Shown here: positions 25,593-34,832 of the stretch, one piece after another
Layout: each line of letters begins with the position of its first letter
How positions within the stretch are numbered: the first letter of the stretch is position 1
IMG/VR virus record: IMGVR_UViG_3300033233_000006
Span: 62,001-126,000 of that record
From: a virus
Reading direction: 5' to 3' (one strand)
DNA length: 64,000 bases
Notes under the pieces: generated by a model
Database searches by the model: none
What the model was told of the DNA's origin: nothing
The model's input: the letters and a program-made list of their open reading frames with translations, nothing else
Made by a program: the position numbers and the translations under genes

Positions 25593-27023
25593 ATGGCAAA
25601 CATCAGTCCGTTTCTCGCACTGAACAGCCGCGGCGCGGCCACGCCCCAGCTCAAGCGATTCGTCAACGCCACCCCATCGTTCATCGGGGCCACTTTCGGC
25701 GTCATCGACACCGACGACGTGAGCTTGGACTTCGCGCGCGGCTACCCAGCTGTCATCAAGTTCGGCGGCTCGCAAACGTTCCTCGCCACGGTGGGTCTCG
25801 ACATCTACCGGAGCACGAACGGCGGTACGTCGTGGTCTTCCGTCAAGACCTTCACGGGCGCGCATCTCAACGCCGCCCGCTCGATCGGGAAGTCGGGGTT
25901 GTTCGTTCTACACGTCGCGGGCGTGGCGACGGCCTGCATCGTTACGGCTGGTGCGGCTGGCACCGCGGAGTACTACGCGCACACGTCCACCAACGGAACC
26001 TCGTGGACGACGCTCGGGCCGTTCGTCGCGCCCTTCGCCGATGTCTATGACCCGAGCGACTCCGTCGTGTGGGACGGGAAACTAGCAACCATCTGGACCC
26101 GACAGCCCAGCACCAGCACCATCTCGTCCCTCTTCGATCCGACGACCGGTACCATGACGTTCGCGACGTTCGGCACGTCCAGCGGCGGCAACGTTCAGCG
26201 AACATCCGCGCTGTGCGTCTACCAGAACCGGCTGTTCGGGCTCGCGCACGAACTCGGCGGTGCGTCCAACACCTACTTCCGAGAGCTGATCGCTGGTGTC
26301 TGGACGAACGTGGGAACGGCCCTGTTCGCGCCGTCGCTCACCGACTCGGCAAAGCACTGTCTGTTCGTGGACGGTGCGAATATGTACGCATTCACTCCGA
26401 ACGGAACGGGGTGGCGAGCGTGGAAATGGAACTCTGCGCTGACGCGCACGGAGATCACATCATCGGTGGTCCCGACCGCACTCGCTTCGGGACTCGGCAC
26501 AAGCCAGCGCATGTCGGTCATCGTGGACGAGCGTGGTGTTCCCGGCACTGCGCCGACCATCTGGCTCTACCAGTCGGTCGACGGCGCGTTGGCGAGCGCG
26601 CTCAACGAGTGGCAGTGGAACGGTGACACCTCGTTCATCGGAACCACGCCGGGGAGCGCCGGTTCGGGGCCGAACGACTCGGGCGGAAGCGCGCGCGACA
26701 ACCTCCCCTACGTCAAGCACGCGCAGGGCACAACCTACTGGACGAGCGGAGAGGACTTCGTCGAACTGAAGGGCATGGCTCCCGCTGTGGGCGGCGTCTC
26801 GGTGTCCTTCACGCTCTACTCCGACGCGGGTTCGGGTACTGGAAGTGTGCGTGCGTGGCACGGCTCGAACACGGCGGCCTATCCGCTCACCGCGGCTACG
26901 CTCACAGGCACCCTCACGGGGCTCACGAAGGACAACACGACCGTCTACACGATCACCTGGCAGGCCGCAACGGACGGCTATTCGTCGGGACAGCGGGCCA
27001 AGTTCGTGCTGGAGAAGTACTGA
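25593..27023 (+). CDS. Tail fibre / receptor-binding protein with Asp-box
   Basis: 476 residues, RBS AAGGAGA upstream. It contains IYRSTNGGTSWSSVKTF, a clear Asp-box, and STNGTSWTTLGPF, a second one, indicating a beta-propeller. The AGVWTNVGTALF segment parallels the 23971 product, so the two are probably distant paralogues. The C-terminal 130 residues (from VKHAQGTTYWTSGEDF) resemble a separate beta-sandwich tip. Confidence 0.65.
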   Translation: MANISPFLALNSRGAATPQLKRFVNATPSFIGATFGVIDTDDVSLDFARGYPAVIKFGGSQTFLATVGLDIYRSTNGGTSWSSVKTFTGAHLNAARSIGKSGLFVLHVAGVATACIVTAGAAGTAEYYAHTSTNGTSWTTLGPFVAPFADVYDPSDSVVWDGKLATIWTRQPSTSTISSLFDPTTGTMTFATFGTSSGGNVQRTSALCVYQNRLFGLAHELGGASNTYFRELIAGVWTNVGTALFAPSLTDSAKHCLFVDGANMYAFTPNGTGWRAWKWNSALTRTEITSSVVPTALASGLGTSQRMSVIVDERGVPGTAPTIWLYQSVDGALASALNEWQWNGDTSFIGTTPGSAGSGPNDSGGSARDNLPYVKHAQGTTYWTSGEDFVELKGMAPAVGGVSVSFTLYSDAGSGTGSVRAWHGSNTAAYPLTAATLTGTLTGLTKDNTTVYTITWQAATDGYSSGQRAKFVLEKY

Positions 27024-27026
27024 TCC

Positions 27027-27632
27027 GTGACCCTCAGCGCGCAGGCTGAGCCGTTTGCGATTGACTCTCCGAGTGCGAGCAGCCTCGGCGCGCTCGGAGA
27101 GTTGACGCTCGACTTCGCGCTCAGCAACGCGCTTACGGCGCAGGCCGAGCCGTTTGTCGATTTTCCTGCGACCAACGCGCTGAGCGCCCAGGACGAGGAG
27201 ACGCTCGCTTTCCTGCCGCCGCAGAACGCTCTCACAGCTCAGTCCGAGCCGATGGTGGACTTCCCGGCGGCAAACGCGCTCGGCGCTCTCGACGAGTTCG
27301 CGCTCGACATCGCACGGGCCAACGCTCTCGGCGCGGTCAACGAATCGACGATCGACATGGCCCGAGCCAACGCGCTCTCGGCGGAGTTCGATGTCGAAGC
27401 GGTTCCGCCGCTGACCGGTGTCGGCGGTCCGCTCTGCGACCACATCGTCATGTACGCCCCGCTCATCTCGCCGCTCGATCCGAACGCGGTGAACCCGCCC
27501 GAGTCGGCGGTCCCGGTGCCACAGCGTCTTCCCTCCGTGGGGACCGGGCAAGGCGACCTGAGTCCTGGTACCTTTGGTACTGAGTTCCGCGGTCGAAGTG
27601 ACCCCGGCGCAGGGGCGGTGCAAGAGCCATGA
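27027..27632 (+). CDS. Tandem-repeat protein, fibre region
   Basis: GTG start, 201 residues. The first two thirds consist of about eight degenerate units of 17-20 residues with the pattern NAL-(T/S/G)-A-(Q/L/V)-x-E-x-x-x-D-(F/I)-x, for example NALTAQAEPFVDFPA, NALTAQSEPMVDFPA and NALGALDEFALDIAR. The last 70 residues are Pro/Gly-rich. It overlaps the next gene by four bases. It could be an elongated or solenoid spacer within the fibre complex; function unknown. Confidence 0.65.
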   Translation: MTLSAQAEPFAIDSPSASSLGALGELTLDFALSNALTAQAEPFVDFPATNALSAQDEETLAFLPPQNALTAQSEPMVDFPAANALGALDEFALDIARANALGAVNESTIDMARANALSAEFDVEAVPPLTGVGGPLCDHIVMYAPLISPLDPNAVNPPESAVPVPQRLPSVGTGQGDLSPGTFGTEFRGRSDPGAGAVQEP

Positions 27633-29560
27633 CCCTTCCGACGCTCGCCTTCGCGCCTACGCAGATCAAGCCGGTCTTCGGGGAGTCGTACGTCTCGGAG
27701 GCGGCGAACACGAAGTTCCTCGGACAACCGCGCGGCGTCTATCTCGGGTTTGTGCCGCAGGTTACGACAGGCTCGCGATTCCTCACACTGGCGGTCGACC
27801 CGGTCTACGGCGTCTCTCTCGCGCGCATGAAGTCCTCGCTCGAAGCGACGAACGTCGACGTGGTCTCGGACCAGGCGACCACACTCGACTTCACCGGGCA
27901 CAACTTCATCGCCGACCCGACCGTTTACGTGAAGGTTCACGCCAGCTCGAAGCTCGGGTCTCCGACGACGGCGGAGGTCTACACAACCGCCGTTCCGGGG
28001 TCGACGCCGACCGATCAACTGCTCTGCGTCGTTACGCTCGTTCTCGGCGAGCTGAGCGTGGCCTCCGATGCGCCGGCCAACCGAGCGACGCCCTACGCCT
28101 ACGCAACGGCACCGCTTGGCTACGGCTTCATGCGAGATGGCGCCGTCGAGCAGCTTCTTGCGTCGGTGGCGATGGTCGCCGAGGTGGCGGCGGCCCGAGT
28201 CGATCTCGACGGCGTCAACCACCCCTACGTGCCGATCCCGCAGCAAGGCATCGCTGACCGCATCGCCGCTGACCTTCTCCCCGCCGCCGTGGCGAGCCGC
28301 CTCGGACGCTCTCACTACATCGTCCGCAGCCAGGACTACTTCACCGCTGGTGCGGCGGACACTTTCCAGGTCTCCAGCTCGTTCGCCAAGGCGGCCAGGA
28401 CGCGCGCCCCGCTCATCACCATCCCACCCAACGCGTCCGAGCTGGCAAACGGCGCGATCACCGGTACGAACGACGCAACGAGGAATATCTGCTTCGTCTT
28501 TCAGGTGGGCAAGAACGAGCGTCCGACCGATGCCAACAGGTTCGTGGGCTATGGTCGCCTCGACGCGTTCGTGATGGTTCTCACCGGCGTGCCCACGTTC
28601 AGCAACGTGAGCACGCTGGTTACCGGCGTCGGGACACTCTTCACGTCGGAGATCCAGGCGGGCGACATCATCCTCGCACCCGACGGCGAGTTCTACGTCG
28701 TGAGCACGATCACAGACGACTTCAATCTCACGCTTACGACGATTCCGACCATCGGCGGTCCCGTCGTCTCGACTCGGCGCCGCTTCCAGCTTCGCGTCGT
28801 CGTGATCAACCCAACAACCGGAGTCGAGCAACCGCTCGCTCTGCCCGGCGGCACGACGTTCCGGTTCTTCTTCGGAGCCTTCTTCGACCTCACGCAGTCG
28901 ATCCACGACTCGACGCTCCTCATGTTCGAGGGCGGCGAGGAGCCGCCACTCCCCGACTCGGCTGTCGGGGTGAGGGGCAAGGCGCAGGTCAACCCACTCA
29001 TCACCTACCCCGCCTTGGTCGGAGCGGTCAGAGCGCTCGACAACGGCAACCCGGTCGGCACCGGACGCCTCGCCTACTCGCTGGGGTTCCACAGCCCTCC
29101 CGGCCAACCGGCCATCCCAGGCGCATCGCTCAACGTGACGCCCGGCATCGCCAACGTGACGGCAGCGGGCCAGGTGGGGCCGATCGGTCCTCCGGGACTC
29201 GGACCTGGGCCGACGGGACCGGTCGGACCAGCCGGGCTCGCATTCAACAGCTTCTCCACACTGTTCACGGCAAGTGCTGACTTCCTTGCGCCATTCGGCG
29301 GCTGGTCGCTCGGGCAGGTACTTACGCACGACGTGGTCTTCGCCGGTTCGATCAAGTACCTGCACGGCGGCATCTCCCTGTGGGCGATCGACGCTCCCTC
29401 GGCTGACAACAACGACAACTTCGACATCACGGCTGTTACGATCACCAACCCCGGGGGTCTCAACAACACAGGACGCATCCAACTTACGGTCCCGAACGAG
29501 ACGAGTACCAGCGGACCGCCGATCGGGACCTACGGCCTCTTCCTTAACGCGGCGGGCTAA
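27629..29560 (+). CDS. Tail fibre paralogue 1 with collagen-like stretch
   Basis: 643 residues. Shared N-terminal plan with the next two genes: (K/R)FLGQPRGVYLGFVPQVTTGS, a LDFTGHNF-like strand, then a central region with RFVGYGRLDAFVMVLTG, ILAPDGEFYVVSTI and RRRFQLRVVVIN. Near 29176-29240 it has G-x-y triplets (GPIGPPG, GPTGPVGPAG) followed by a unique beta-rich tip of about 110 residues. The layout suggests a common attachment part and a variable receptor-binding tip joined by a collagen-like rod. Confidence 0.75.
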   Translation: MTLPTLAFAPTQIKPVFGESYVSEAANTKFLGQPRGVYLGFVPQVTTGSRFLTLAVDPVYGVSLARMKSSLEATNVDVVSDQATTLDFTGHNFIADPTVYVKVHASSKLGSPTTAEVYTTAVPGSTPTDQLLCVVTLVLGELSVASDAPANRATPYAYATAPLGYGFMRDGAVEQLLASVAMVAEVAAARVDLDGVNHPYVPIPQQGIADRIAADLLPAAVASRLGRSHYIVRSQDYFTAGAADTFQVSSSFAKAARTRAPLITIPPNASELANGAITGTNDATRNICFVFQVGKNERPTDANRFVGYGRLDAFVMVLTGVPTFSNVSTLVTGVGTLFTSEIQAGDIILAPDGEFYVVSTITDDFNLTLTTIPTIGGPVVSTRRRFQLRVVVINPTTGVEQPLALPGGTTFRFFFGAFFDLTQSIHDSTLLMFEGGEEPPLPDSAVGVRGKAQVNPLITYPALVGAVRALDNGNPVGTGRLAYSLGFHSPPGQPAIPGASLNVTPGIANVTAAGQVGPIGPPGLGPGPTGPVGPAGLAFNSFSTLFTASADFLAPFGGWSLGQVLTHDVVFAGSIKYLHGGISLWAIDAPSADNNDNFDITAVTITNPGGLNNTGRIQLTVPNETSTSGPPIGTYGLFLNAAG

Positions 29561-29563
29561 GAC

Positions 29564-31720
29564 ATGGCGATCTTCCCCCAGCAGTACTTTACGAAGGACA
29601 ACGTGCTCGTGCGGACTGGTCCGCCCGAACTGCGGGAGAACTACGCCTCGGCGCCGGTCGCAGAGAAGTTCGCGGGCCCGCCGAAGGGCGTCTACCACGG
29701 CTTTACCCCAGTCGCCGTAGGCGCCGTGCTTAACCTGAACACCGACATCGGGGAGGGGCTCTCGCTTCTCAAGGTTCACTCGAATGTCGATCCGGCTGGG
29801 ATGGACATCATCGTCCCTGGCAATATCTCGATCGACTTCTCCACGGCGGCCAACCCCGACTTCCAACCGGACGGCGTCCAGGTGATCGCTCGCGCGTCCT
29901 ACACCAAGGGACAGCCGACTACGGCGATCATCGCGCCGCGGACGAAGACCACGACGGCTACGGTGGCAACGATTGGCGCTGTCCCGGCGCCGTTCGACCT
30001 CTCAACGCCACAGCTCGACCCGATCTTGCCGGGCACCATCTCGATCTCCGTAAACGTCTTCGGTTTCGGCCCCGCTGTCATTACCGATGACGGTGCCGGT
30101 AACCTGGTCGGTGCAACGGCGCTTCCCGGTGGCGGAACGGTCAGTTACGAAACCGGCAAGCTCACTGGAATCACCGCATCGCTCACCGCGCTCTCAGCCG
30201 TCGTTCTCGCCTATACCCGAGGCGTTGGTAAGGACGAGGTGCTCATCTGCGAGCTGACGAACGCGAGTACGAACGCTGCGATCGTCGTCGCCGCAGTTCC
30301 AGGTACGACGCGAGACACGCCGCTCGCGTTCCCCGCTGACGAGTTCGGCTTCATGTCGGCTGGCGCCGTCGAATCGCTCGCTGCGGCGGTCGACATCTTG
30401 AACGAGGTGATCGCCGCGCGCCTCGATCTTCAGGGCGTCACCCACCCCAACCTCAAGGAGCGCCTCGATGTGGATCTCGGGGCCCCAGCGATGGCGTTTC
30501 GGCTGGGTCGCGATCTTCGGCTGCTTCAAAGCAACGACTACTCGGCGCTGAGCGGGCAGAACGAGATCATCGTCTCAGGCTCGCTTACCGAGACCGGTCG
30601 CACCAACGCGCCCGTGCTCACACTGAACGGCGGCGGTTCGGAGACGGTCATCGGCGCAATCACCGATCCGCCCGACTCGTCGAGAAACGTCTGCTTCGTC
30701 GTCAACACACTCACCGGCGACCGAGTTCTCGCCGACGACACGAGTCGCGAGGTGGTCTTCGGACGGCTCAAGCAAGATGCCGACTTCCTTCTCGACGGGA
30801 CGCTCACCTTCACAAACGCCCTCACGTCCCTCAGCGGCGCTGGCTCCCACTTCGCCTCGCAGCTGAAAGTCGGAGACACGGTACTCGGCCCGGATGGGAA
30901 GTTCTACGAGATCGCCTCCGCCGCCAGCGACACGACGGCGACGCTCAAGGTCGCCTACCAGGGCGGCACAGCCAGCTCGGGCGGACTGATTCGACGGCGC
31001 TTCCGGCTTCGGTTCCGTAAGTTCGACGGCGGCTCAGAGGTAGATCACGCGCTGCTCACCTCGGTCGGGGTTCAGTTCTTCTTCCCGGCCTTCGTCACAC
31101 ACGCCCAGCCCAATTTCGACGGGTCAGTCGCGATGCACGCACCAGGAGACCGCCCGCCGGTACCGGACGCGACGACGGCGATCCCCGGCAAGGTCGCCCT
31201 CGCCAACGCAGGCTCGCCGTACATCGGGTCGATCAATCTCCAACTCGGGGGTGTCCCGGTCGCTGGTGGTCCGTACCACACGCTCAACTTCACCGGGTCA
31301 CCCGGGTCGCTGTCCGAGCTGAGCCCCGGCGTCATCGACGTAACCAACATCGGTGGGATCGGGCCGACCGGCCCGGGGTCGGGCTTCGGACCGCCTGGCG
31401 CTCCAGGCATCCCAGGTCCGAGTCTCACGCATATCACGACGTTCGCGCCCAAGGCGAGCGCCGACAGCCTCGCGACATCGCCGCCGACCAACGTGTCACA
31501 CACCGTCACCTTCGGCTACCAGGTTCGCTTCCTGAGTGGCGGACAGGCGCGCATCAAGGTTCCACCTCCGGGCGGACTCTTCTTCGCCGGGCACGACTTC
31601 TGTACGATTACGGACATCCGACTCGACTCAGCAACGGTCGGTACGATCACCGGCACGGGCGGTCCGGCGGCGGTGGCAGCGTCGGTGCTCCTTTACCTTG
31701 ACGCGGCAGGGACGGACTGA
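29564..31720 (+). CDS. Tail fibre paralogue 2 with collagen-like stretch
   Basis: 718 residues, paralogue of the flanking fibre genes (FAGPPKGVYHGFTPVAVG; LGPDGKFYEIASA; RRRFRLRFRKFDGG). It carries an extra unit near 30062-30220 with VITDDGAGNLVGATALP and TVSYETGKLTGITASLT, which resembles the inserted units of the tail sheath (VITDDGNGNLTNPLALAAPG). Collagen-like triplets lie around 31353-31425 (GPTGPGSGFGPPGAPGIPGP), followed by a distinct C-terminal tip. Confidence 0.75.
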   Translation: MAIFPQQYFTKDNVLVRTGPPELRENYASAPVAEKFAGPPKGVYHGFTPVAVGAVLNLNTDIGEGLSLLKVHSNVDPAGMDIIVPGNISIDFSTAANPDFQPDGVQVIARASYTKGQPTTAIIAPRTKTTTATVATIGAVPAPFDLSTPQLDPILPGTISISVNVFGFGPAVITDDGAGNLVGATALPGGGTVSYETGKLTGITASLTALSAVVLAYTRGVGKDEVLICELTNASTNAAIVVAAVPGTTRDTPLAFPADEFGFMSAGAVESLAAAVDILNEVIAARLDLQGVTHPNLKERLDVDLGAPAMAFRLGRDLRLLQSNDYSALSGQNEIIVSGSLTETGRTNAPVLTLNGGGSETVIGAITDPPDSSRNVCFVVNTLTGDRVLADDTSREVVFGRLKQDADFLLDGTLTFTNALTSLSGAGSHFASQLKVGDTVLGPDGKFYEIASAASDTTATLKVAYQGGTASSGGLIRRRFRLRFRKFDGGSEVDHALLTSVGVQFFFPAFVTHAQPNFDGSVAMHAPGDRPPVPDATTAIPGKVALANAGSPYIGSINLQLGGVPVAGGPYHTLNFTGSPGSLSELSPGVIDVTNIGGIGPTGPGSGFGPPGAPGIPGPSLTHITTFAPKASADSLATSPPTNVSHTVTFGYQVRFLSGGQARIKVPPPGGLFFAGHDFCTITDIRLDSATVGTITGTGGPAAVAASVLLYLDAAGTD

Positions 31721-33571
31721 ATGCCCAGTTTTCCGGCTTCTCCCTTCACGCGCGACAACGTCAAGGTCCGATTCCTCGAACCGACCGTGTCGCAGTCGAT
31801 CAACCAGCGCTTCCTTGGTCTGCCGCGCGGCGTCTACGTGGGCTACATCCCACAGGTCACGCCGGGCTCGCTCGTTCTCGCCCTCGCCCCAGACCCGCGG
31901 CTTAGGTTTTCGACGCTCAAGGTCGGAGCAGCCTCGACGGCGGTCCAAGTCGATGTCTTCACCGGTCAGAGCGTCACGCTCGACTTCACCGGGCACGCTC
32001 AGTTTCCGGTCTTCGTGCTCGCCCGCGCCGACTACGCGCCGGGCGCCATCACGCAAGCCCAGATCCTCACGCGGCTGACTGGCCCGATCGGTCCGCAGGA
32101 GATCGGCATCTGCGTCGTCGACAAGCCCGGTGTGAACCTCGTCGTCTCGACGACGATTCCTGGGCAGAGACAGCCGCCGCTCGCGTTCGCTGGACAGGCG
32201 TTCGGCTATATGTACGGCGGCGCTACCGACGACATCGCGTTCGCCCAGACGGTTACGAACGAGGTCATCAACGCGCGCATCGCGCTCGCTACCGGCCTGC
32301 CCGCGGCCAACCTCTCGGCCCGCCTCGCACTCGACTTCGCGGGGAGTTATCTCGCGGGCATCCTCGCGCTTCGTAACGTGACTGTCGCCGGAAACGCTCA
32401 GATCGTCCCCGGGTTCGCCGGTTCCGCGAACGTCTCGGCCTCGTTCGGTGCCATCACCAGGCAGCAACCACCGGCGCTTACGATCCCCGCCGGTGGAACC
32501 GAGACGGTCGAAGGAGCGATCACCGCCCCGGTCGACCCGAACGATGAAAACGTCTGCTTCATCGTTGACGACACTACGGGACAGCGCATCGTCGATTCGG
32601 GGAACAACCCGATCTACGGTCGGCTCTCGTTTCTGGCGGGTGCGATCGCTGGAACGATCGCTTTCCAGAACGCCCAGACTGCCATCGTCGGCACGGGCAC
32701 GACCTTCACCGGTCTCCAGGTCGGCGACCTCATACTCGGGGCCGACGGCAAGTACTACTCGGTTGCGGCAGTCGCGGACAACACCAACGCGACCATCACG
32801 CCGGCCTATCAAGGCGCCGACGCGAGCGGCTTCGTCTCATCGTTCCGGCGCTTCACGCTCAGCTTCCTCACGAGGGGCAGCGGCGCCGAGCTGCCGGCGA
32901 CGCTCGCCAACACGACGAACCTCCGGTTCTTCTTTCCAGCGTGGTTCAAGCTCGACAAGGCGGTCTTCGACGCTACTGCTTTCATGAAGCGAGATGGCGA
33001 ACGCGAAGTCGAGCCGATCGCGTCGACCACCGTTAAGGGTCGAGCGCTGCTCGCGATCGCCGGTTCGCTCGCTGGAGCGCTGTTCCAGGTCCAGTCGAAC
33101 CAGATCCCGCTCGGCGCAAACAACTTCCACACCCTCAACTTCGCGTCTGTCAACGCGGTGGTCACGAACGCTGGCGGTGGACAGGCGAACATCTCGGTCC
33201 CCGGCAACCCCGGACCTCCGGGTCCGGGCGCGAACCCGGGTCCTCAAGGCGCGCAGGGCGGCTACGGCCCCGGAGCCAGGGTTCTCAACGCGTTTCAGCT
33301 CTCGCCGACGACCTACGGCCCCGGCGGTACCGGCACTTTCAGCGTGGACTTCGGTGCGCCCCCCACGGGGCCATCGCTCTCGGGTATTGTGCATCTCGTG
33401 GCTGGCTTCGCGATGTACGACGCCGACCCAGCAAACATCGGCTTTGGCAACACGAGCTGGAGAATCACGTCGATCTTCAAGTCGGGTGTCGCCGTTGGCA
33501 ACGTATCGTTCGACCTCTCCGGTCTCGGCGCCCATGCCAAGGCTCGGTTCTTCTTGGGAGCGTCTTTCTGA
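31721..33571 (+). CDS. Tail fibre paralogue 3 with collagen-like stretch
   Basis: 616 residues with the same plan: RFLGLPRGVYVGYIPQVTPG at the start, LDFTGHAQFPVFV, then LILGADGKYYSVAAVADN and RRFTLSFLTRGSG, a collagen-like stretch near 33200-33285 (GNPGPPGPGANPGPQGAQGG) and a unique tip of about 100 residues. The three genes are in tandem, in the same direction, with at most three bases between them, so they arose by duplication and were diversified at the tip. Confidence 0.75.
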   Translation: MPSFPASPFTRDNVKVRFLEPTVSQSINQRFLGLPRGVYVGYIPQVTPGSLVLALAPDPRLRFSTLKVGAASTAVQVDVFTGQSVTLDFTGHAQFPVFVLARADYAPGAITQAQILTRLTGPIGPQEIGICVVDKPGVNLVVSTTIPGQRQPPLAFAGQAFGYMYGGATDDIAFAQTVTNEVINARIALATGLPAANLSARLALDFAGSYLAGILALRNVTVAGNAQIVPGFAGSANVSASFGAITRQQPPALTIPAGGTETVEGAITAPVDPNDENVCFIVDDTTGQRIVDSGNNPIYGRLSFLAGAIAGTIAFQNAQTAIVGTGTTFTGLQVGDLILGADGKYYSVAAVADNTNATITPAYQGADASGFVSSFRRFTLSFLTRGSGAELPATLANTTNLRFFFPAWFKLDKAVFDATAFMKRDGEREVEPIASTTVKGRALLAIAGSLAGALFQVQSNQIPLGANNFHTLNFASVNAVVTNAGGGQANISVPGNPGPPGPGANPGPQGAQGGYGPGARVLNAFQLSPTTYGPGGTGTFSVDFGAPPTGPSLSGIVHLVAGFAMYDADPANIGFGNTSWRITSIFKSGVAVGNVSFDLSGLGAHAKARFFLGASF

Positions 33572-34167
33572 TGAAACACTACTTGAGCCACGACACGAAC
33601 GGAAAGATCGTGGGTGTCCACACGCATCACCACCACCAGACGCAGCTCGGCGGCTGGCCCGACGACCGACAACTGGAGGACCCTGGCTCCGAAGATGAGA
33701 CGGTCCAAAGCCTGCGCGGCGCGCAGCTCGGCGGGGCGAACGGAGCGATCGCCTTCATCGCCTACAACTGCCCGTGCGCCCCCACAGAGACGCGATGCGC
33801 GTGCGCGCCAACGAAGGCCGGCAACGCGCGTGTCGCCGAGGGAAAGCTCGTCGACAAGAAGACAGGGAGCCTCGTCATCGATGGATCTCCCGCCGCATCC
33901 GGTTCGACCGTCAAGCGACCCCCGGGCACGAAGATCAAGTTCTCCGTCGCCTCGGCTGGCGCCGTGGATGGCTCGAAGGTCGTGGTCCAGCAGGGCGGAC
34001 CAGTGGCGATCATCGACTCGGATAAGCCGGTCGAGCTGGCCTTCGCCGATGGCATGACGCCGACGTTCGAGGTGGTCGCTCCGACACAGGGGATGACCGG
34101 CGGGATCATGGTCAACGGCGACGATTTCGCGCCCATCTACGTCTACGTGCGCGGATGGGGGGCGTGA
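33571..34167 (+). CDS. Hypothetical His- and Cys-rich protein, fibre region
   Basis: 198 residues overlapping the preceding fibre stop by one base. A His cluster (VHTHHHHQTQLGG) and a Cys cluster (YNCPCAPTETRCACAP) suggest metal binding. The C-terminal half is strand-rich, ending GDDFAPIYVYVRGWG. It overlaps the oxygenase gene by 13 bases, so the two are probably co-translated. It could be a fibre cap or a metal-dependent accessory to the hydroxylase; this is speculation. Confidence 0.6.
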   Translation: MKHYLSHDTNGKIVGVHTHHHHQTQLGGWPDDRQLEDPGSEDETVQSLRGAQLGGANGAIAFIAYNCPCAPTETRCACAPTKAGNARVAEGKLVDKKTGSLVIDGSPAASGSTVKRPPGTKIKFSVASAGAVDGSKVVVQQGGPVAIIDSDKPVELAFADGMTPTFEVVAPTQGMTGGIMVNGDDFAPIYVYVRGWGA

Positions 34168-34802
34168 GCGAGGCTTCGACCGAGACGCACGCGCTCGACA
34201 CCCACGCAGCCATCACCACCGAGCAGCGGCGCTCGTGCGACTACACGTTCGACCAGGACATCCTCGTGGTTCGCGGTGTGATCGACTTCGGGGCCAAGCT
34301 GATCGAGACCGCCGAGCGCTTGAACAAGTGGAGAAGAGCGACTGTCGTCAGCGACGACAAGGCGACCTACGGCACCGAGCGGAACAACGACCTCATCACC
34401 ATCGATGGCAACGCCCACAAGGAGCTGGCGCCGTTCGAGTGGCTGCTCTGCCAAGCGCTCCATTCGTGCGCCTACGCCTACCACGCGCTCAACAGACACT
34501 TGTGGGTCAGGCGCGACACGGGGCACGAGCTGCTCCGCTACGGACCAGGGCAGCACTTCCACGAGCACGTCGACACCCTCAGCTCCAAGGGCAGCGCCGA
34601 CGGGATGCGCGTTCTCTCCTGCGTTGCCTTCATGAACGACGGCTTCGACGGCGGCGAGCTGTGCTTCCCTCGCCAGAACAAGGCCATCCGCCCCGAGGCG
34701 GGAACGGTTGTCCTCTTTCCCTCCGTCTTCACCCATCCCCACGCATCGACGGACATCGTGAAGGGCGTGAAGTACTCGGTGGCGTCCTGGTTCGTGAATT
34801 AG
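34155..34802 (+). CDS. 2-oxoglutarate/Fe(II)-dependent oxygenase, prolyl 4-hydroxylase-like
   Basis: 215 residues. It shows the iron-binding facial triad of the 2OG oxygenase fold: H-x-D in HFHEHVDT at about residues 137-139 and a distal His in FTHPHAST at about 193-195, with KGVKYSVASWF supplying the Lys that binds 2-oxoglutarate. The LLRYGPGQHFHEHVD spacing and the CVAFMNDGFDGGELCFP strand are those of prolyl 4-hydroxylase-like members. The start may be the ATG at 34155 or the GTG at 34164. The gene follows three fibres with collagen-like Gly-Pro repeats, the natural substrate type of prolyl hydroxylases, so modification of the fibres is a likely role. Confidence 0.85.
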   Translation: MGGVSEASTETHALDTHAAITTEQRRSCDYTFDQDILVVRGVIDFGAKLIETAERLNKWRRATVVSDDKATYGTERNNDLITIDGNAHKELAPFEWLLCQALHSCAYAYHALNRHLWVRRDTGHELLRYGPGQHFHEHVDTLSSKGSADGMRVLSCVAFMNDGFDGGELCFPRQNKAIRPEAGTVVLFPSVFTHPHASTDIVKGVKYSVASWFVN

Positions 34803-34832
34803 TGTAGAGTCCTCGCCGATCGGAGGCGTCCC

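Noticed and set aside
27239-29866. Leftward 875-codon reading frame opposite the fibre genes (and similarly 18884-20368).
   Set aside because: Antisense shadow: Arg/Asp/Val-rich low-complexity translation typical of the reverse frame of GC-rich genes.
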